Program-made: the position numbers and the translations under genes
From: Cycas panzhihuaensis
Lineage: Eukaryota; Cycadophyta
Assembly: GCA_023213395.1 (NCBI GenBank)
Contig: CM041465.1
Span: 219,425,741-219,489,740, forward strand
DNA: 64,000 nt
Direction: 5' to 3'
Notes under the pieces: model-generated
Told to the model about the DNA's origin: nothing
Seen by the model: the letters and a program-made list of their open reading frames with translations, nothing else
Databases searched by the model: none
Shown here: positions 22,764 through 34,009 of the stretch, piece after piece
Layout: the number at the start of each line of letters is the position of its first letter
Position numbering within the stretch: the first letter of the stretch is position 1

Positions 22764-24813
22764 TTTAAAAGGATGAAAAATATTAAGAAAATCTTTTACT
22801 AAGAGAATTTAACATAAAGAAATGTACCTAGTTTGATATGTAGGCCTACTTAGCTTGTTGATTGCTTTAGGTGTATGAAATTAATCTTCTATTGTAAATC
22901 ATCTTAGAAAAACTATCTGAGATCCAAATAAAAGCTTCAAACATATATAATGAATAATTAGTAAAGTAAATATAACTTGGTTGAAATTAAAAACTCCTTG
23001 AAGAGTTAAGGAAACAAGCTTATTAAGATAAATCAGATTCTCAAGTTCATTAGCTCCCAAGTCTTACTAGACAATATTAAATTAAAATGTAACTATACTA
23101 GATTGAAGAATAATAAAATATATTTCCAACAAATTTGATTGTTTGGAAAACGGTCTCCTGTAACTCAAGATTTTAATAAACAAGTGAAATGACCCCTTTT
23201 TGGGGCTTAATCAGAGCCAAGAGGCTCAAAAGGTTATGAAATGCTAATAAAACCTTATGAAATAATGTAAAAGTGAGCAGATATAAATTAGAAGATTCTT
23301 AATACACCTTAAGGTAATTAAACTTGAGAAACAATGTTTGAAATTATGTAATAATGAAGAATTAGAAGCACTTAAGCACCTTAAATTTATCTAATTTGAA
23401 CATCTACAAAGAAGCTTCAAAACTTGTAAATAAATATATTAGTACAAGAAGAAATGAGTTAGCTTTCCAACAAAACTAACGGATTTAAAATCTGATGTCA
23501 ACAGGAAAAGTTATATAAAAAATAGTGAAAGGTCCTCTTTATATTAATAACTCAAAGGCTAAAAAAATGGTTGACTTTAAATCATTAAAACTAGGTAAAA
23601 TCAAATCCAAAAGTAGTAAATAGCTAGTCTACTCTATATCCCTTGAAATTCTAGTCATAATGGAATAGGTTTCGTTAGAAACCAATACTCCAACAAGAAG
23701 ATATGGCAAAAAAATGCCAGGTATCCTATATATTAAAAATAAATAAATAAATAAAATAAAAAGGAAATTTTATAAACTTGAAATTGAACCCCTTTAATAA
23801 ATAAGCTAAGTTCATGTGAGTGTGATGTGACCAGGGGCTAAGATCTTGAGGGGGGCTTACTAGTTATAAAATGGAATCGAAAAGTTTATAAAATATAATT
23901 TAATTTTTATGAACTTTATATCCATAATATTAAAAAATGTCAATACAAATCACGTCATTGACTCATGTGACCTGCACAGTGGAGATACAGGCAATGCAGA
24001 GCATTTAAATTCAATTGAATCAATCGACTATCGACACAGAAGAGACGTAGATAGGAGGGTTGCGAGTCAGCACTAGAATCGGTCCAAAAAAATGAAGGAA
24101 AATCGATTAAATAAATGTATATAGGGTGAAGAAAACGTGGATGTTGAACAAACAGAGAGAACTGTGATGTTAAACAGAGGCTAAATGGCTTTTATTAATC
24201 TCATATCTAAGTTGAGATGAGCAAATAGGGGGTGCCGAGTAGGGTGATTCATATCTTACAAAAAAATTTCTAAAATATTTAAAGAAAAACAATAAAAATG
24301 ATGAAGAACTTAAGAAATGGAAGCCTAAGATCACTCTGGAGGCTAGATCTCACCAATGGAGAGATGACTTATCATGAAATTTTAGGGGTAGAGAGATATT
24401 CTAAGTAGCAAGGGGCTCATAAAATTTTAAGATGAACCGATACTTGTGTGCTAATAACAAGCCTATGGACCAAGCAGGAGCCAAACGGAGTAACTGACAA
24501 ACAAACTGGGAGAACTCACTCTACAATCAATGAAAACACTAATGGTTTCTTCCACTAGCTCATTAGTTTAACAAGGATCACAATGAGTAGTCACATGCAT
24601 AGCTTTTGAGTGTTAGATTTGATGCACAAGCCTGATGAATCAAAGCTATCAAGTCGCACAAATAGCAAAAACTTAAAATAAATGTAAATTGAAAAAATTA
24701 AATGAAATAACTTTAAAATGTATAAAGTTGAACTTTAATATATTGAAATAGAAGAAACGTAGCCGTAGATGAGATGTGAGATAATTGAGTTACACGCCAA
24801 CTACCAACTGTAA
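21808..24813 (-). other. G2 leader, no gene seen
   Basis: About 3 kb, AT-rich. It includes a TA microsatellite at 22730-22761 and a short AAAT run near 23740. The sense strand around 23450-23500 contains AAATCCGTTAG...TTGGAAAG, which is shared with the G3 leader (near 39160). Confidence 0.5.
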
Positions 24814-24825
24814 GCTCTGATACCA
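24814..24825 (-). other. G2 primer binding site
   Basis: The minus strand reads TGGTATCAGAGC, the exact plant initiator tRNA-Met site, two bases inside the LTR. Confidence 0.85.
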
Positions 24826-24827
24826 TA

Positions 24828-25150
24828 TGAAGGTGTTTGCAGAGATGCAAAGTAGAGCAGTAAACTAAAGTAACTTAATCCATTGTGTAAACATGCGAAA
24901 ACATCATTTGAATTAATCCATATTGTTGAAAGTATACAAAATATCCTTGAAGAGGTGGTGTTAATAAACATCGGGGGAATATGACCCCATGATATTTATA
25001 TTTTGAGGGAGGAGGGAAACCTCATCAACCTCTAATTCAAATTAATATTAAATAATGTGCAACATTAAATGTGAACTTACCTAACTTACCTTTGAAGGTT
25101 GTGCATTGCATACTCCAAGGTAGGGTCATGTGATGAGCATTAACCCAATA
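24828..25150 (-). repeat. G2 5' LTR
   Basis: 323 bp, paired with 20800-21112. In element orientation it ends ...CACCTTCA before the primer site. Confidence 0.9.
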
Positions 25151-25640
25151 GTAATTAATGAAAGCACCAAGTTTGAAAGCTAGATAAATACCTTTTTTTA
25201 TTTTGTTGTAAAGCATGCCACTTTTGAAGAAGAGATGAACCTACATAAGATTGAGTCCAAGAAAATCTAAGCTCATCTAAGTTAATTAGAGGCCTATACA
25301 TTACCGATCATATTTGAGTTACTATAACATTTCAAAGATGACATGGAGAAAATGAAATAGTTGATAGTAGGTGTTGAATACAATTCTTAAATGGTTGAGT
25401 TATTTGTATAATTTTACATAACTATTCATCATTAATCAAAGTGCAAAAAGAGAATGTTAGCTCTTGATTGGAGGTGGTTGTGTTCTACTCAATTCTACTT
25501 TCTATGAGCTTCTTCTTCATTTTCCTCTCTTCCCCAAAAACTCTTATTAACCTATTCTTCTTCAAAATTATGAATTGTAAGGAAAGCCATTTCTTGGGCT
25601 TGATCTATTTTCTTTTATAACAAGGCTTAATTTCTTTTCG
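25151..25640 (+). pseudogene. Unassigned coding remnant, second part
   Basis: Continues the plus-strand remnant interrupted by G2. Charged, coiled-coil-like pieces include KHATFEEEMNLHKIESKKI (about 25210) and HFKDDMEKMK (about 25335). Function unknown. Confidence 0.35.
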
Positions 25641-25798
25641 CCTTATAAAGTTTTTTTTTTAAGTTTTTATAAAAAGTTTAAATGACTAATTAACAAGAGT
25701 TGGTCATAACCACTCTATTACTCTATATATTTCAAATTTATTAATAAGATAAAGATTTATTTGGCTAGTCATATATATTAAATGAGAAAATATTTTTT

Positions 25799-25836
25799 GT
25801 TCTTCTCTTGAATTTAGTTAAATTATCTTTTCTTTA

Positions 25837-25935
<99 letters not shown>

Positions 25936-25974
25936 CTCAAGAAAAGATAATTTAACTAAATTCAAGAGAAGAAC
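25799..25974. repeat. Long palindrome with (TA)n core
   Basis: Arms of 41 bp at 25799-25839 and 25934-25974 are reverse complements with one mismatch. Between them is 94 bp of pure TA repeat, itself self-complementary, so the whole 176 bp can fold into one hairpin. The arms probably extend a few bases further with mismatches. Long frames here are artefacts of the repeat. Confidence 0.9.
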
Positions 25975-25980
25975 AATAAA

Positions 25981-26146
25981 TATATATATGTATATATATA
26001 TACATATGTATACATACATACATATATCTATATATACATACATACATACATATACATGTATATATCTATCTATCTATATGTGTGTGTGTGTATGTATATA
26101 TATATATATATGTATGTATATGTATATATGTATGTATATATATATC

Positions 26147-26192
<46 letters not shown>
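25981..26192. repeat. Compound microsatellite (TA, TACA, TATG, TG units)
   Basis: About 210 bp of alternating 2- and 4-bp units, ending in a run of seven or so TATG units. It adjoins the palindrome. Confidence 0.95.
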
Positions 26193-27099
26193 CTCTTTAT
26201 TGTGAATGTTGTCTGACTATTCCATAGATAATTTCTTCTTTCATATTATTATCACTCAAAAATGGAATAGCCCTTAGTTTATATTTTTATTTTCCTTTAC
26301 ACATTTTGAATAGTTGTCTAGGATTTTTATGCAGTGGCATAAGAACACATTATAGACTAGTCCCTTATTACATTATTTCATCCATTCAAAGGAGCACAAA
26401 AAATATAGCCAGCATAAAGATAGGGGGATAATAAGAGATAAGTCAGGATAACAAGTTGTTATTTAGGTAAAGCAACATAGCTAAATCACTTGATCCACCA
26501 ATTGGATATTTAAAGGGAAGAGGCTTCAAGAAAATGAAAAGAGGACCAGCATGTTGTTTAGGTATATCAACCATATTAAATCGCCTAATCTAACAATTTG
26601 ATATTTATAAGAAAATAAGATATGTAGAACGAAAAGGAGAAGAAGCTAAGATATAATATCAAACAAACATTCAAACATACCAATAGAGCTAAATAATGTG
26701 ATTTGTGCTTAAGATACTAAATCCTAATTATAAATCAACCAAATACACCACTAATGCTCATACAAAATCACTTCCTTGATCTAATGACTAGATAGACTAG
26801 ACCATTAAACTAATGAAAGAAAAGTAATTATAGTGGTATTTGAAAAGAAATAAAAAAGAGACTGATGATATATATTCCTCTCAAACATTCGCATGACAAG
26901 GTTTTGATACATTTATCCACTACATGCATAATTATAGCACTCTTAACAGTGAAATCTTATGAATAAATATACATTAAATATCAAAATATCTTACAAGTTA
27001 TACTAGCAAGGATAAATTAACTTGTAGTATACCTAGAGATCCAAGGAAAACATGTTTACAATAGAAATATGAGCAAAGTGACCTAAAATCCTATAATAA
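26193..27099. other. Intergenic, no gene seen; weak duplication
   Basis: No coding signal. A diverged tandem pair of about 60 bp occurs at 26456-26516 and 26552-26607, sharing GGATATTTA/TGATATTTA-like and AGCAACATAGCTAAATC-like blocks. Confidence 0.4.
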
Positions 27100-28400
27100 A
27101 TAAAATTATAATCCCCATTCAAGTACTAATAGATATTAACACTTGGTAGCTTTAGCTTATTCTTTCACTATTGTTGGTTTCCATGTGACCCAAGATTTCT
27201 ACATGGGTTAACCTTTGTAAAGTATAGACCTATGAGGTTCAGCAAACCATTAGACTTTTGTAAATGAATGAATATAACTAGAAGAAAAGAAGGCAAGGAA
27301 TATTGGAAAAGAATTTAGATAAATAATGCCAGTATATTTAAGCAAAATTCAAATCCTATCTTCTTACATCCTTCCTTTTTCATGCTCCAAATTATGAGGC
27401 TTTAATGTATCTAATCACTCCATTGGTAAGTAATGAAGGTTCTTAGCATGTAAGTTTAGAAGCTTTTGAAATGCTTCTCGTCTATTTGTGGTTAGTGCAA
27501 TCATAATGATACATTAATTCTAGGTTTGCCTCTGACTACTTAGCTAACCTACCCTCTTAAATGGTTGTTCCTTAGAATTAGATTATACAATTGACCTAGT
27601 AAATGGATATTAGGTTATTCCCTCTTTATTCTTTAAGTTAGATCTAGCCTGCTCATATGTTGATGATTCTTCCTTCTTGGTTGCTAGCTCTTGTTTGAGT
27701 TGTGGGATGAGTAGTGGGTCCATTAACTATAGGTTAGCCTCTAACTTATAGACCTCATGCTCAATCCTATTAATTGATCCCCTTCCTAGTAAATTAAACA
27801 CTATAGGTTAAATTATTAATTAGTCCAATTATTTATTTATAGAGTTTACTTATTAGGCTTAGTTTTTTTATTAAGGGTAAATTCATTGAGGAGCTCCTTT
27901 ATCTCAACCTTAGATTTTTTTAATATATCCCTCCATGTTAAGGAGTTCTTTATCTTCTATGAGAGGGATGGATGCCACTTTATCAAGGTGACCAAGTTAG
28001 TATATAGAGGTTCAATAAGAGAAGCCTCCAACTCCTTTGCTTCTTTATCCACTTTCTTTGCCCTAGTAATACTTATAGTTAATACATATTTCTAATGTTG
28101 AATGAATGGCCTCACTAACCTAAATTACATATTGAATGAATCCATCTTTTATTTGAATATGTTAAATAGACTTAATTCCTTTAATTCTTCCTCAAAAATG
28201 GCTTGTATTATATCAAAGAATTATTTAAGCTTGGATAGCTAATGTCTAAGCCCCATTAGTTGATCCATAAAATCCCATAATTTAGGAACTATTTCCCAAC
28301 TACCGAGAATGGGTATAGATAGGTCAACTCAAGTAAGCATAGGTATGTTTTCATCTCCCTTCTTAATCATTTCAAGAGGTAGGTTGAAGCATTGCTTGAT
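27100..28400 (-). pseudogene. Unassigned minus-strand remnant, coiled-coil-like
   Basis: Minus-strand translation gives charged pieces: RAKKVDKEAKELEASLIEPL (about 28060), ILKKSKVEIKELLNEFTLNK (about 27900) and LMDPLLIPQLKQELATKKEE (about 27690). The heptad-like Leu/Ile/Lys/Glu pattern resembles the accessory region of a large gypsy Gag, but I cannot assign it. Stops are frequent. Confidence 0.35.
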
Positions 28401-28419
28401 TCATTGCATGATTGAGTGC

Positions 28420-31150
28420 CTCATCTTTGTGATTTCCATGCATCTTGTTGCTTGATCATGCTGCATATCCCTAGCCTATGACGACCCATGGGACATGCTT
28501 TCCCATGAGGCATGCATCCCTATGGCACCTTACAACCCTCTGCTGCACCTCCATATCACCTCAAGTATCAACCAATTTGTGTGATTTACTCACACCTTTG
28601 TCACCTTACCGTAACTCTTAGTATTTTTCTATGAGTGATTGACATTTTGTGTCCATCCATAAGTTTTTTGGGAGCCCTAGCTCTTGACACCCTATCTGGT
28701 CTAGCCCATTTGCCCATTTGGACTATCCCTAGCCACCTGGACAGGAGGGCCATCCCCTCCTAGGCCTAAGATACCCTCTTTTAGGGCCTCCAAGACCCTT
28801 ATTTTCCTTCTTGTTGCATTCTGGTCCTGCACTATGACAAATTCTATGGTACCATGAAGTTTGGTGCGGTGCGACTATCCACCTCTATTTTTTTAATCCA
28901 TCATGGAAATTTTCATATTTTTCGTAAAATTGCCACGTGGATTAGTCACTGCCCAAGTCTCAGCCTAACCCTCATCTCTTGATTAGGGCTAGGGTTGAGT
29001 ATAAAGCCTAAAAAGTTCCTCATTTCTTCCTATTGCACTCTCTAACAATCTCTAACAAGCTCTTACAACTCTCTTTCTCCTGCTCTTCTACCGCCTCTGC
29101 AAGCTTCCTCCTGCAGGAAATGCCCTGCATCTACTGAGATCCTACCTAGAATTTGCCTTCCATAGCTTAAGTTTATGGAACTTTTCTCATCAAGGAGCTT
29201 CATCGAGTGGTAATACCATTTAAAGCTTGCATCTATAGGCATTCAACAGGTTTCTTCTTTAGATTTTGTAGGGATTCCCCTGCAAGTGCTCAAATTAGCC
29301 TCATCATACGCTGCTCTTAAGCAAGCCTGCTGCAAGCTTAGCCCAGTAGGTAGCTCTTTGTGTTTTTCCTCATTTTACCTCTTTAAAACTCCTTTGAAAG
29401 CTAAGATCTCTTCCATACATCTTTTATTTTTAGTACTCTCTAGTTTCTGTAGGAGGTATTTCCCTACGGTTTCCTTTTATGCTTGTATTTTCTTTCTGTT
29501 GTCTCTCTAGTCTCTCTAAGAGGGCTGCAAGGTGAGCCACTCAAGGTGTGAGTGAAGGAAGCACTCAGCGGGTTTCGTACCCAACAAGGCCAGCTTCCCA
29601 AGGGGCAACCCCCCTTCTCCTCCTTTGCTCTCCTTCTTATGCCTTCCTTTGGCCACCAGATGACCCCGAAAAGGAGGCTATTGCTTGAACCAGTGTATGC
29701 AGCCCCTTGCTGCATTATTTCTAGCCTTAAGAGCCCCATATCAGTAGGGTATTTCAACCCCTAGTGGTTTCATATCCCTATTTTGGCCGCTCCCTCATTA
29801 GGTGTTGTACATGCGACACACCATAACTTTGGTAACACTAACAACATTTCCGGCTTTCATATCATTTGTTCCTTTCAGTATTGGCTATTATATAGGCTAC
29901 CTAAACCTATTATCTTTGTGCTCAAAGGTAGCATGGAGGTACTTATGTTAGAGTGTTAGCCATTCTGAGGCTAACCACTAGCACTCTTTGCTTGTTGTAA
30001 CTTATGCTGATGAGTTTGGAAGTAACTTTCAATTAAATATTTTATGTTGTTTCCAGCACTTTGCTTGCACCTTTTGGTACTTTATCTCCTTCATATATAT
30101 GTGCATCTACTTGATATTCTAGAAGCCCTTTGAAGGAAGGGGAAGAAAACCTTGTGTTTGTAGGTTTCATCACAATGTTCATGAAAAGAAAGAGGTGCTT
30201 CCATCTGGGTAAGTCTTCATCTTCCTCCTTTTCATTTCACTTCCTCACATAGTTATTTTGTCTCCTTTGGTCCTTTCCAATTTTCCTTTCTTTTCTTTTA
30301 CATGGGAAAGGTAAGGAAGCCCCTCTAATATTGCCTCTCAACAACATTGGCACATCTGACAAGGCCAAGGAAGCAAGCGCGACACATGGACAAGATATCT
30401 TCTTCAGCCACGTAACTTTCCAAGTATGTACTTCCCCTCCTTTCACGGCTCTTTTCCTTTATTATTATTAGGTTTATCACCTTGCATAATAAACAACATA
30501 AAAGGAAAAGAGTAATTAACTGATTTGCACTCATTCATCTTGCATATGCATGTTGCATGTTGCCTTTATAGGAAGGAGCATATCATAGGAATTATACCTC
30601 CCTCCTCTCCTACCTGAATGCAAAACGTCCCTTAGCTTTGCATTTCTAACATGCATGCTTGAGCTTGTTTGGAATATTGTTTCTTTGTCTTTTCCCATTT
30701 AAAAACAAAAGAGAGTGAGGGAGTGTTTTATGTTCCTCTTTTGTGAAAGTAAATGAGAGCACTTTTATTGTCCTTTTGTGCATACCCTCTACCCTAGTTG
30801 CCCTTGCCAGGATTTAGATCCCTTCATTCTCATAGTGACAAGAGGCTCTTTTCCATCACTTCTTTCCCTCATAGACTTGCCTTAGATGAGCTAGCCTATG
30901 AAGCTCTTGTTATTTCACCCATACCATATCACTTTCCCATAAGAGTTCTTTCCTTCGTTGGGCCTCCCTTCCCCTTCTGGCCATCCAAGGGTGGGAGGAT
31001 TCCATCATTTAGGGTTATCTGAGATACCTTCCGTGTATCTTGCCCCTCAAGCCAAAAGCCTAAGATACCTTGAGGAAGTTGTGTGACATTTGTGGGTCCC
31101 AAACCTACGTTCCAACGCATGAACGCCCTATGTGGGTGTTTCCTTCACTT
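28420..31150 (+). repeat. GC-richer island, probable long LTR or solo LTR
   Basis: About 2.7 kb, clearly less AT-rich than its surroundings, without an extended coding frame. A TATA-like box TATAAAG at 29000-29006 follows AGGGCTAGGGTTGAG and precedes a CT-rich stretch (about 29015-29090), as in a plant LTR promoter. Minus-strand remnants lie on both sides (27100-28400 and 31200-31750) and may be one gene split by it. I could not fix the ends, and no primer site was found. Confidence 0.3.
29000..29006 (+). promoter_or_regulatory. TATA-like box in the GC-richer island
   Basis: TATAAAG followed about 30 bases later by a pyrimidine-rich start-like region (CTCTCTAACAATCTC). Inferred LTR promoter. 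Confidence 0.3.
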
Positions 31151-31199
31151 GTAAGATTGTATCTTCTATTCTAGGATTTACCGTTGATTGCCCAAATCT

Positions 31200-31750
31200 T
31201 TACTAAGTACAATTACCATCCCCATAAACATGATTCCAGGAACCATCCTCTTACTTTCCTCTATATACATTTCCATTAAGCCTTTTATAGCTAGCACATC
31301 TCTCTCATCCTTGGTTGGTTGCCTTGCTTTATATATTTTTAATTTCTTCTATTACTCTAACCTATAATAGTTACATAATCAACTTCTCTCATAGCTAGTT
31401 TAAGTGATTTATCTTCTTATTTAAGCCTAAGTTTTTTTATCTTTAAGGTCTTATTCTCCTACATCACACTTTGCAATTATGATTATAAGGAATCATACTT
31501 ATCATTTACTTTTTGTCCTTTTCCCATGTAAAGTTTTACTAACTCAAGTACAAAGTCATCCTTTATAAACCAAGAAAAGGTATTAACTTATTTTTTGCCT
31601 TTGACCATAGACGTTTATAGCATCTTGCCCTCCTTTTTCTATTTATAAAATTGATTCTTAGTTTCCTAATCAAAGGTTAATACTTATACTTCCTTTGAGG
31701 ATGATCTTTGAGCCTTAATGCATTTGTAATTGAAGGAACTGACATAGATA
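31200..31750 (-). pseudogene. Unassigned minus-strand remnant, upstream part
   Basis: The minus strand encodes FIKDDFVLELVKLYMGKGQK then VNDKYDSL (about 31580-31500), and ENKTLKIKKLRLK and EDKSLKLAMREVDYVTII (about 31450-31370). A similar charged pattern is seen at 27100-28400. It could be the N-terminal half of the same protein, split by the island. Confidence 0.3.
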
Positions 31751-31768
31751 TTTGTTTAGTAGAATCTT

Positions 31769-32041
31769 TGTGGGGCTAATTATTAGAATATAATACACAT
31801 TTAATGTAATTAGTTAAGTAAAAGATTAGAGATGTTTGGTCAACATAAAGGCTAAATGTGATTGGTTGTAAGTGAAGCACATATGCCCATAACATGACTA
31901 TAAGTATACCTACATGGTGAGATGTACATTGATATTCTGATATGATTATGATTATGATATAATTGAACTCCATTATGGTGTTACTATGACATTATTTTAT
32001 TGATCCTACTTATGGTATCTTATGTGGTTATATTTTTAACA
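31769..32041 (+). repeat. Lone LTR with primer site (L1)
   Basis: TGTGGGGCTAATTATTAG...TTTTTAACA is followed at 32042 by TGGTATTAGAGA, an initiator tRNA-Met-like primer site, so it reads as a 5' LTR of about 273 bp. I found no partner in the window. The left end is therefore inferred from TG only. Confidence 0.5.
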
Positions 32042-32053
32042 TGGTATTAGAGA

Positions 32054-32815
32054 TTTTGGTGAAGACAAGAAGATGAAATGAGAGTATTTAGTAAAGATGA
32101 GAAGTAGAAATGAGAGCATGTGGTGAAGATGAGAATTTGAAACACAGTGTCATAATGAAATTCTATTAAATTAAAGATTGCCAATTATTATTGTCATATC
32201 AGACCTATCCTATGGGTCATAAAGCTATTATTTTTTATCAATCATATGCTTATTAATTATCCATTAATACTTGAAGTCTATTATTGAAGAGTCCATAACC
32301 TATTTAAAGGAGGAAGCTTATTAAAAACTTATCAAAAGTATGTTTTTGTGACTAAATACCTAATTCCATTTGTGGAAATAATAAGTCTGTTCATGTTTGT
32401 TTAACTCTATTCCAAGTATACATCCAAAACAAATGAAAAGACCATTTTTGGTCATTTAACTCTATTTCAGCCTGTTTGTCTCTATTTTGGAACCATTTTA
32501 CTTTGTTTTTTAACACAGTTAACCCTGTTGGATTCTTGCATACCTCTGTCATGAGATTTGTCTAAGCACTTTATCTTATAAACCCTTTGTTATATAATCT
32601 AGTTGGCCAGTTATTGTACCTAATTGAAAACCATGTGCCTTATATGTAAACTTGTGGCTTCACTATGGCTTTGAAATAATCTATTTATCTTTGTTGAGTT
32701 ATAAGTCAACCACCTCCTCACTTCAAGACTATATAGTTTTTCCAATCAATAATCTAAGATGTCAAGAGGGCTTCTTCTAATGATCAAGTATAAGTTCAGT
32801 TCCTCTATTATTTGA
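32054..32815 (+). other. Region after L1, no gene seen
   Basis: The start holds an imperfect repeat of GATGAGAA-type units (32070-32140). The rest is AT-rich with stops in all frames. It may be the L1 leader. Confidence 0.35.
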
Positions 32816-33071
32816 GTGTTATTACCCTTTGGTACTAACCTATATCAACTTTCTTTCTTACACTTGATGAAAGCATCCATGGACATCCCTTATTTAGTCC
32901 ACCCATGGGAAACAAGAGTCTACCCATCTACACATAAATCTTGCATCTTCATCGACACTAGGATTAAAGAGCATAGCTCTATCCAAGTGAAGAAGACCAT
33001 TTGCCCATTCTTAGATCAAATACACCCCATGTCTACATCATTCCTCTTACTTGACCCAAATTTACCTTCAT
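32816..33071 (+). pseudogene. Unidentified reading frame, 5' part, split by C2
   Basis: Open from the stop before 32816 to the C2 insertion point, 85 codons. It includes MKASMDIPYLVHPWETRVY and KKTICPFLDQIHPMS. The first ATG in frame is near 32866. The frame continues after C2 at 49461 in the same phase for 37 more codons. I do not recognise the product. It may be host-derived or part of an older element. Confidence 0.35.
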
Positions 33072-33288
33072 TGTTAGAAGGTAATGTTTTATCCTAGGAA
33101 GATTAAAAGGGGTAATAGACCCTCACTAATGTAATATATAAATGTATGTCTAAAAAGTATCAAAGTATAATCTGCCAGTTATAGCTAGGTCCTTAGGGGT
33201 TATAAACCCTAATGGTATATATTCATCAAATATCTCCTTAATAATCAATTGACCATTTTCTCTTTTATACACTGGTCATTTTACAACA
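33072..33288 (+). repeat. C2 5' LTR
   Basis: 217 bp, TGTTAGAAGG...TTTACAACA, paired with 49243-49460. Confidence 0.9.
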
Positions 33289-33300
33289 TGGTATCAAAGC
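33289..33300 (+). other. C2 primer binding site
   Basis: TGGTATCAAAGC abuts the LTR end. It has one mismatch to the common plant TGGTATCAGAGC site. Confidence 0.85.
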
Positions 33301-34009
33301 AGGTCATCATGCCTTATTGAGAGAGGGTTGTCTTTGAAGCCTGTGATAGGAAGCATCAAGCCAGGGATAAGATAACAAGGTTGTCTAAGAAAGAAGAATC
33401 CAAATCAAGGAAAGGGAGTTGAAGAAAGAAGAATCAAGTTAAAGAGATTAGAGGGAAGCTTCTATAGAAGCTATACAGAGTTACTGTATGGAACAGTAGG
33501 GTCATACAGGTAAAAATTTTGAAGTTCTTAGATCAAAACAAAACTTGGCCAAAATCTAGACCTCATCATCCTCCATAATATTATGTTCTACACAAAGCTT
33601 ATCTAAGGTTATCTTTAAGCAGTTTTTACTGATTTTACTAGTGCATAGGTTTGGAGAAAGAGGTATATATATTTTAATATTTTCACTTATATTTTCATTG
33701 GAAATCAGCCCTAAATCCTTTACACATCTTGTATGACTAGATTAGAGCTAGTTTTGATGGATTTTAGTGGTTTAATCTTTTGATTGAAGGAGTTTTTTGA
33801 AAATAACCTAGCCATATATTTTCTTTTATGAGTTGAATATCTCCCAAATCTAGGATTGTTTTACAATTTTTTTTTCAAATCTATGTTCTCCTTCTCAAGA
33901 CCTTTCTTTTAAGGTACTTCTTAGTCTCATCCATATAGTTTAGTTACCATACAAAAGTTTGTAAAGTTGTATAGCTTAGGGTTTATATAGTTAGTTTTTT
34001 TAATTAAAA
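33301..34009 (+). other. C2 leader
   Basis: 0.7 kb without coding motifs between primer site and the Gag ATG. Confidence 0.5.

Larger units (their letters stand above)
20800..25150 (-). mobile_element. G2: Gag-like-only LTR element, complete
   Basis: 4,351 bp on the minus strand. LTRs lie at 20800-21112 and 24828-25150, with a primer site at 24814-24825. A leader of about 3 kb precedes a Gag-like frame (21124-21807) and a purine tract. Flanks GTGAT (20795-20799) and GTAAT (25151-25155) form a 5-bp target duplication with one mismatch. No protease, integrase or RT lies between the LTRs, and the space between frame end and LTR is too short for any. It is the most complete member of the family in the window. 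Confidence 0.85.

Noticed and set aside
24814-24825. tRNA gene at TGGTATCAGAGC sites
   Set aside because: Only 12 bases complementary to the tRNA 3' end, placed at LTR borders. No cloverleaf around any of them.
25840-26227. Two long open frames, one per strand, made of Ile/Tyr/Met/Cys/Val
   Set aside because: They are translations of TA and TATG microsatellites, not genes.
29464-29764. Overlapping frames on both strands in the GC-richer island (97 and 70 codons)
   Set aside because: GC content lengthens chance frames. The two strands are equally open, and neither shows a known domain or a sensible start context.
32816-33097. 93-codon frame taken as starting at 32816
   Set aside because: The codon there is GTG, not ATG, and the last codons lie in the C2 LTR. 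Only the open stretch up to 33071 is used.
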